Assembly (NCBI RefSeq): GCF_000350165.1
Contig: NZ_CAUI01000010.1
Location: 62,001 to 126,000 of the forward strand
Length of the DNA stretch: 64,000 bases
From: Halanaerobium saccharolyticum subsp. saccharolyticum DSM 6643
GTDB lineage: Bacteria; Bacillota; Halanaerobiia; Halanaerobiales; Halanaerobiaceae
Direction of reading: 5' to 3'
The notes under the pieces are model-generated. The model saw only the letters and a program-made list of their open reading frames with translations. It was not told the DNA's origin and searched no databases. Both the position numbers and the translations under genes were made by a program. Shown here piece by piece: positions 62,349 to 64,000 of the stretch; positions within the stretch are counted from its first letter, which is position 1; each line of letters opens with the position of its first letter.

Positions 62349-64000
62349 ATGACGAAAAATTATGATAGTTTATTTAAGCCAATAACAATTTCTAATTTAG
62401 AAATCAAAAATCGAATAGGGATGGCACCTATGGCAGCATCAGGCTTAATTAATTCTGATAATGCTTTTGATCAGAGAGCAGTTGAGTATTATGTCGAAAG
62501 GGCAAAAGGAGGAACAGGTTTAATTATCACAGGCGGGGTAGAAGTTGAAAATACAATTGAACAGACCCATACCGGCATTTTTCAAAATATTTCAACAAAC
62601 CCAACTGCTTTTAAATTAACAGCCAGTGAAATGGTTGAGAGGGTACAGGCCCATGGGGCAAAAATATTTCTGCAGTTGACGATGGGATTTGGTAGATCAC
62701 TATTTTTAGATTTAGTGGACAGTCACCCGGTTGCTCCTTCTGCAGTATCTCACTTCAGTCAGCCTGAGATTACCTGCCGGGAATTAAAAACTGAGGAAGT
62801 AGAATTTATGATTCAAAAAATGATAGATGCTGCGGTTTTAGCAGAGGATATTGGTTTTGATGGGGTAGAAGTGCATGCAATGCATGAAGGTTATTTAATT
62901 GATCAATTTGCCTTATCAATATTTAATAATCGGACAGACAAATATGGTGGGAATTTGAAAAAGAGACTTCGGGTAGCAACTGAAATTGTCGAGGGCATTA
63001 AGAAAAAATTAGACAGAGATTATCCAGTTATTTTACGCTATGGGGTAAAAAGCTGTATTAAGGATCTGCATCAGGGCGGCTTACCTGGAGAAGATTATCA
63101 GGAAAAGGGAAGAACTTTAGCAGAAGGTCTGGAAGCAGCTGCAATACTTGAAGAGGCAGGTTATGACGCTTTTAATGCAGATTTAGGCTCATATGAAGCT
63201 TTATACTGGGCTCATCCACCAGCATATATGGATCACGGCCTTTATTTACCCTATGTCCAAAAATTAAAAGAAGTAGTTGATGTTCCGATTTTAACTGCCG
63301 GCAGACTCGATGATCCAGAACTTGCAGCCCGGTCCGTTGGCGAAAGCCAGATTGATATGGCTTTAATTGGTCGCGGCTTATTAGCTGATCCTGATTGGCC
63401 CAACAAAGTTAGATATCAAAAATTAGATAAAATTAGACCCTGTTTAGCCTGTCATGATGGTTGTATGGGGAGATTAGAAAGTGGAAAGAAGATATCATGT
63501 GCAGTTAATCCAGCCTGTGGACGAGAGGTGGAATATAGCATAGATCCCGCCTTGAAAGAAAAAGAAATAATGATAGTTGGAGGCGGAATAGCAGCCATGG
63601 AAGCTGCCAGAGTTAGCGCTCTCAGAGGTCATAAAGTTAAGCTTTATGAAAAAAATGATTACTTAGGCGGACACTTAATTGAAGCTTCTGTACCTGAGTT
63701 CAAAAAGGATGAAAGAAAGCTTATTCAGTGGTATAAAAAAGAATTAACAGAACTCGGAGTTAATATCAATTTAAAGCAGGAGGCAGACCAGAAATTAATA
63801 GCAGAAGTGTCTCCAGATGAAGTTATAATAGCTGCCGGTGCCAAAGCAAATATTCCATCAATTTCTGGGGTCGAGCAGGAAAATGTAATCACTGCCTGCA
63901 GAGCACTAATGAATGAAGATCAAATAGGAGAAAAGGTAGTAATTTTAGGTGGGGGCCTTGTTGGAGTGGAAACTGGAGTCTGGTTAGCAGAAAAAGGAAA
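62349..64000 (+). CDS. NADH:flavin oxidoreductase / 2,4-dienoyl-CoA reductase-type (old yellow enzyme) protein, 5' part
   Basis: At least 550 residues are visible; the gene runs off the window. The N-terminal TIM barrel (SLFKPITISNLEIKNRIGMA, and DGVEVHAMHEGYLIDQF with the catalytic His region) holds FMN. CLACHDGCMGR and SCAVNPACG near residues 360-390 supply the four cysteines of a [4Fe-4S] cluster. EIMIVGGGIAAMEAARVSAL near residue 405 starts the FAD domain, and VVILGGGLVGVETGVWLAEK near 530 the NAD(P)H part. This layout is that of FadH/BaiCD/trimethylamine-dehydrogenase-like enoate reductases. The substrate is unknown. ATG behind AAGGAGGA; sigma-54 promoter upstream. Confidence 0.9.
   Translation, partial: MTKNYDSLFKPITISNLEIKNRIGMAPMAASGLINSDNAFDQRAVEYYVERAKGGTGLIITGGVEVENTIEQTHTGIFQNISTNPTAFKLTASEMVERVQAHGAKIFLQLTMGFGRSLFLDLVDSHPVAPSAVSHFSQPEITCRELKTEEVEFMIQKMIDAAVLAEDIGFDGVEVHAMHEGYLIDQFALSIFNNRTDKYGGNLKKRLRVATEIVEGIKKKLDRDYPVILRYGVKSCIKDLHQGGLPGEDYQEKGRTLAEGLEAAAILEEAGYDAFNADLGSYEALYWAHPPAYMDHGLYLPYVQKLKEVVDVPILTAGRLDDPELAARSVGESQIDMALIGRGLLADPDWPNKVRYQKLDKIRPCLACHDGCMGRLESGKKISCAVNPACGREVEYSIDPALKEKEIMIVGGGIAAMEAARVSALRGHKVKLYEKNDYLGGHLIEASVPEFKKDERKLIQWYKKELTELGVNINLKQEADQKLIAEVSPDEVIIAAGAKANIPSISGVEQENVITACRALMNEDQIGEKVVILGGGLVGVETGVWLAEKG

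Noticed and set aside
1-64000. CRISPR arrays, rRNA genes, prophage structural genes, toxin-antitoxin or restriction systems.
   Set aside because: Looked for on both strands. No regularly spaced repeats, phage or defence proteins were seen; accessory DNA here consists of IS and intron relics.

Overview
The window looks like chromosomal DNA of a low-GC, strictly fermentative anaerobe of the Firmicutes type. A Halanaerobium-like organism fits best, but this is inferred from gene content and no rRNA is present to test it. Supporting signs are very AT-rich intergenic DNA, strong AGGAGG ribosome sites, frequent TTG/GTG starts, and an all-anaerobic redox inventory: an Etf-linked lactate dehydrogenase, the Nfn transhydrogenase and a ferredoxin-dependent 2-oxoacid oxidoreductase. 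It also carries a T-box leader and sigma-54 control of amino-acid and flavin-enzyme genes.

Layout. 1-3148: 3' part of an etfB-etfA-lactate dehydrogenase operon (probably electron-confurcating). 3295-4621: two small minus-strand genes (YaaA, CGGC protein). 4820-11502: a ROK regulator and a sugar operon (binding protein, two permeases, PfkB kinase, SIS-domain protein; no ATPase). 11849-13870: a chemoreceptor with a sigma-28-like promoter. 13970-21000: a graveyard of mobile DNA and broken genes (group II intron remnant, IS21 element split by an IS30 element, disrupted CobW GTPase, truncated AraC gene) around an intact MFS transporter. 20986-43076: an AraC regulator facing a same-strand cluster of about 21 kb. 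That cluster encodes two FAD oxidoreductases plus a DUF1667 protein, a TctCBA transporter, a four-subunit 2-oxoacid:ferredoxin oxidoreductase, SucCD, two LarA-type racemases, a UspA protein, malic enzyme, an IlvD/Edd dehydratase, a split UxaA-type dehydratase, a DUF401 permease and an asparaginase. 43211-49566: a 2-hydroxyacid dehydrogenase, NfnAB, and two decayed malic-enzyme copies. 49680-51490: decayed IS256 and IS30 relics flanking tRNA-Ser(UGA). 51552-56244: a TyrR-like sigma-54 activator, a perfect TyrR-type box, a sigma-54 promoter, methionine gamma-lyase and an NhaC-type transporter. 56403-58500 (minus): acetolactate synthase with a T-box leader. 58658-62148: a second chemoreceptor and a second sigma-54 activator. 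62349-end: an old-yellow-enzyme/dienoyl-CoA-reductase-type protein behind another sigma-54 promoter, cut by the window edge.

How the genes may work together. The central cluster can be read as uptake of a hydroxy- or sugar-acid (Tct, DUF401), stereochemical adjustment (LarA), dehydration (IlvD/Edd, UxaA) or FAD-linked oxidation to a 2-oxoacid, then ferredoxin-linked oxidation to an acyl-CoA and ATP formation by SucCD, with malic enzyme feeding pyruvate. The substrate cannot be read from sequence. This cluster is the best candidate here for an undescribed pathway. The Etf-lactate dehydrogenase and NfnAB would balance NADH, NADPH and ferredoxin around it.
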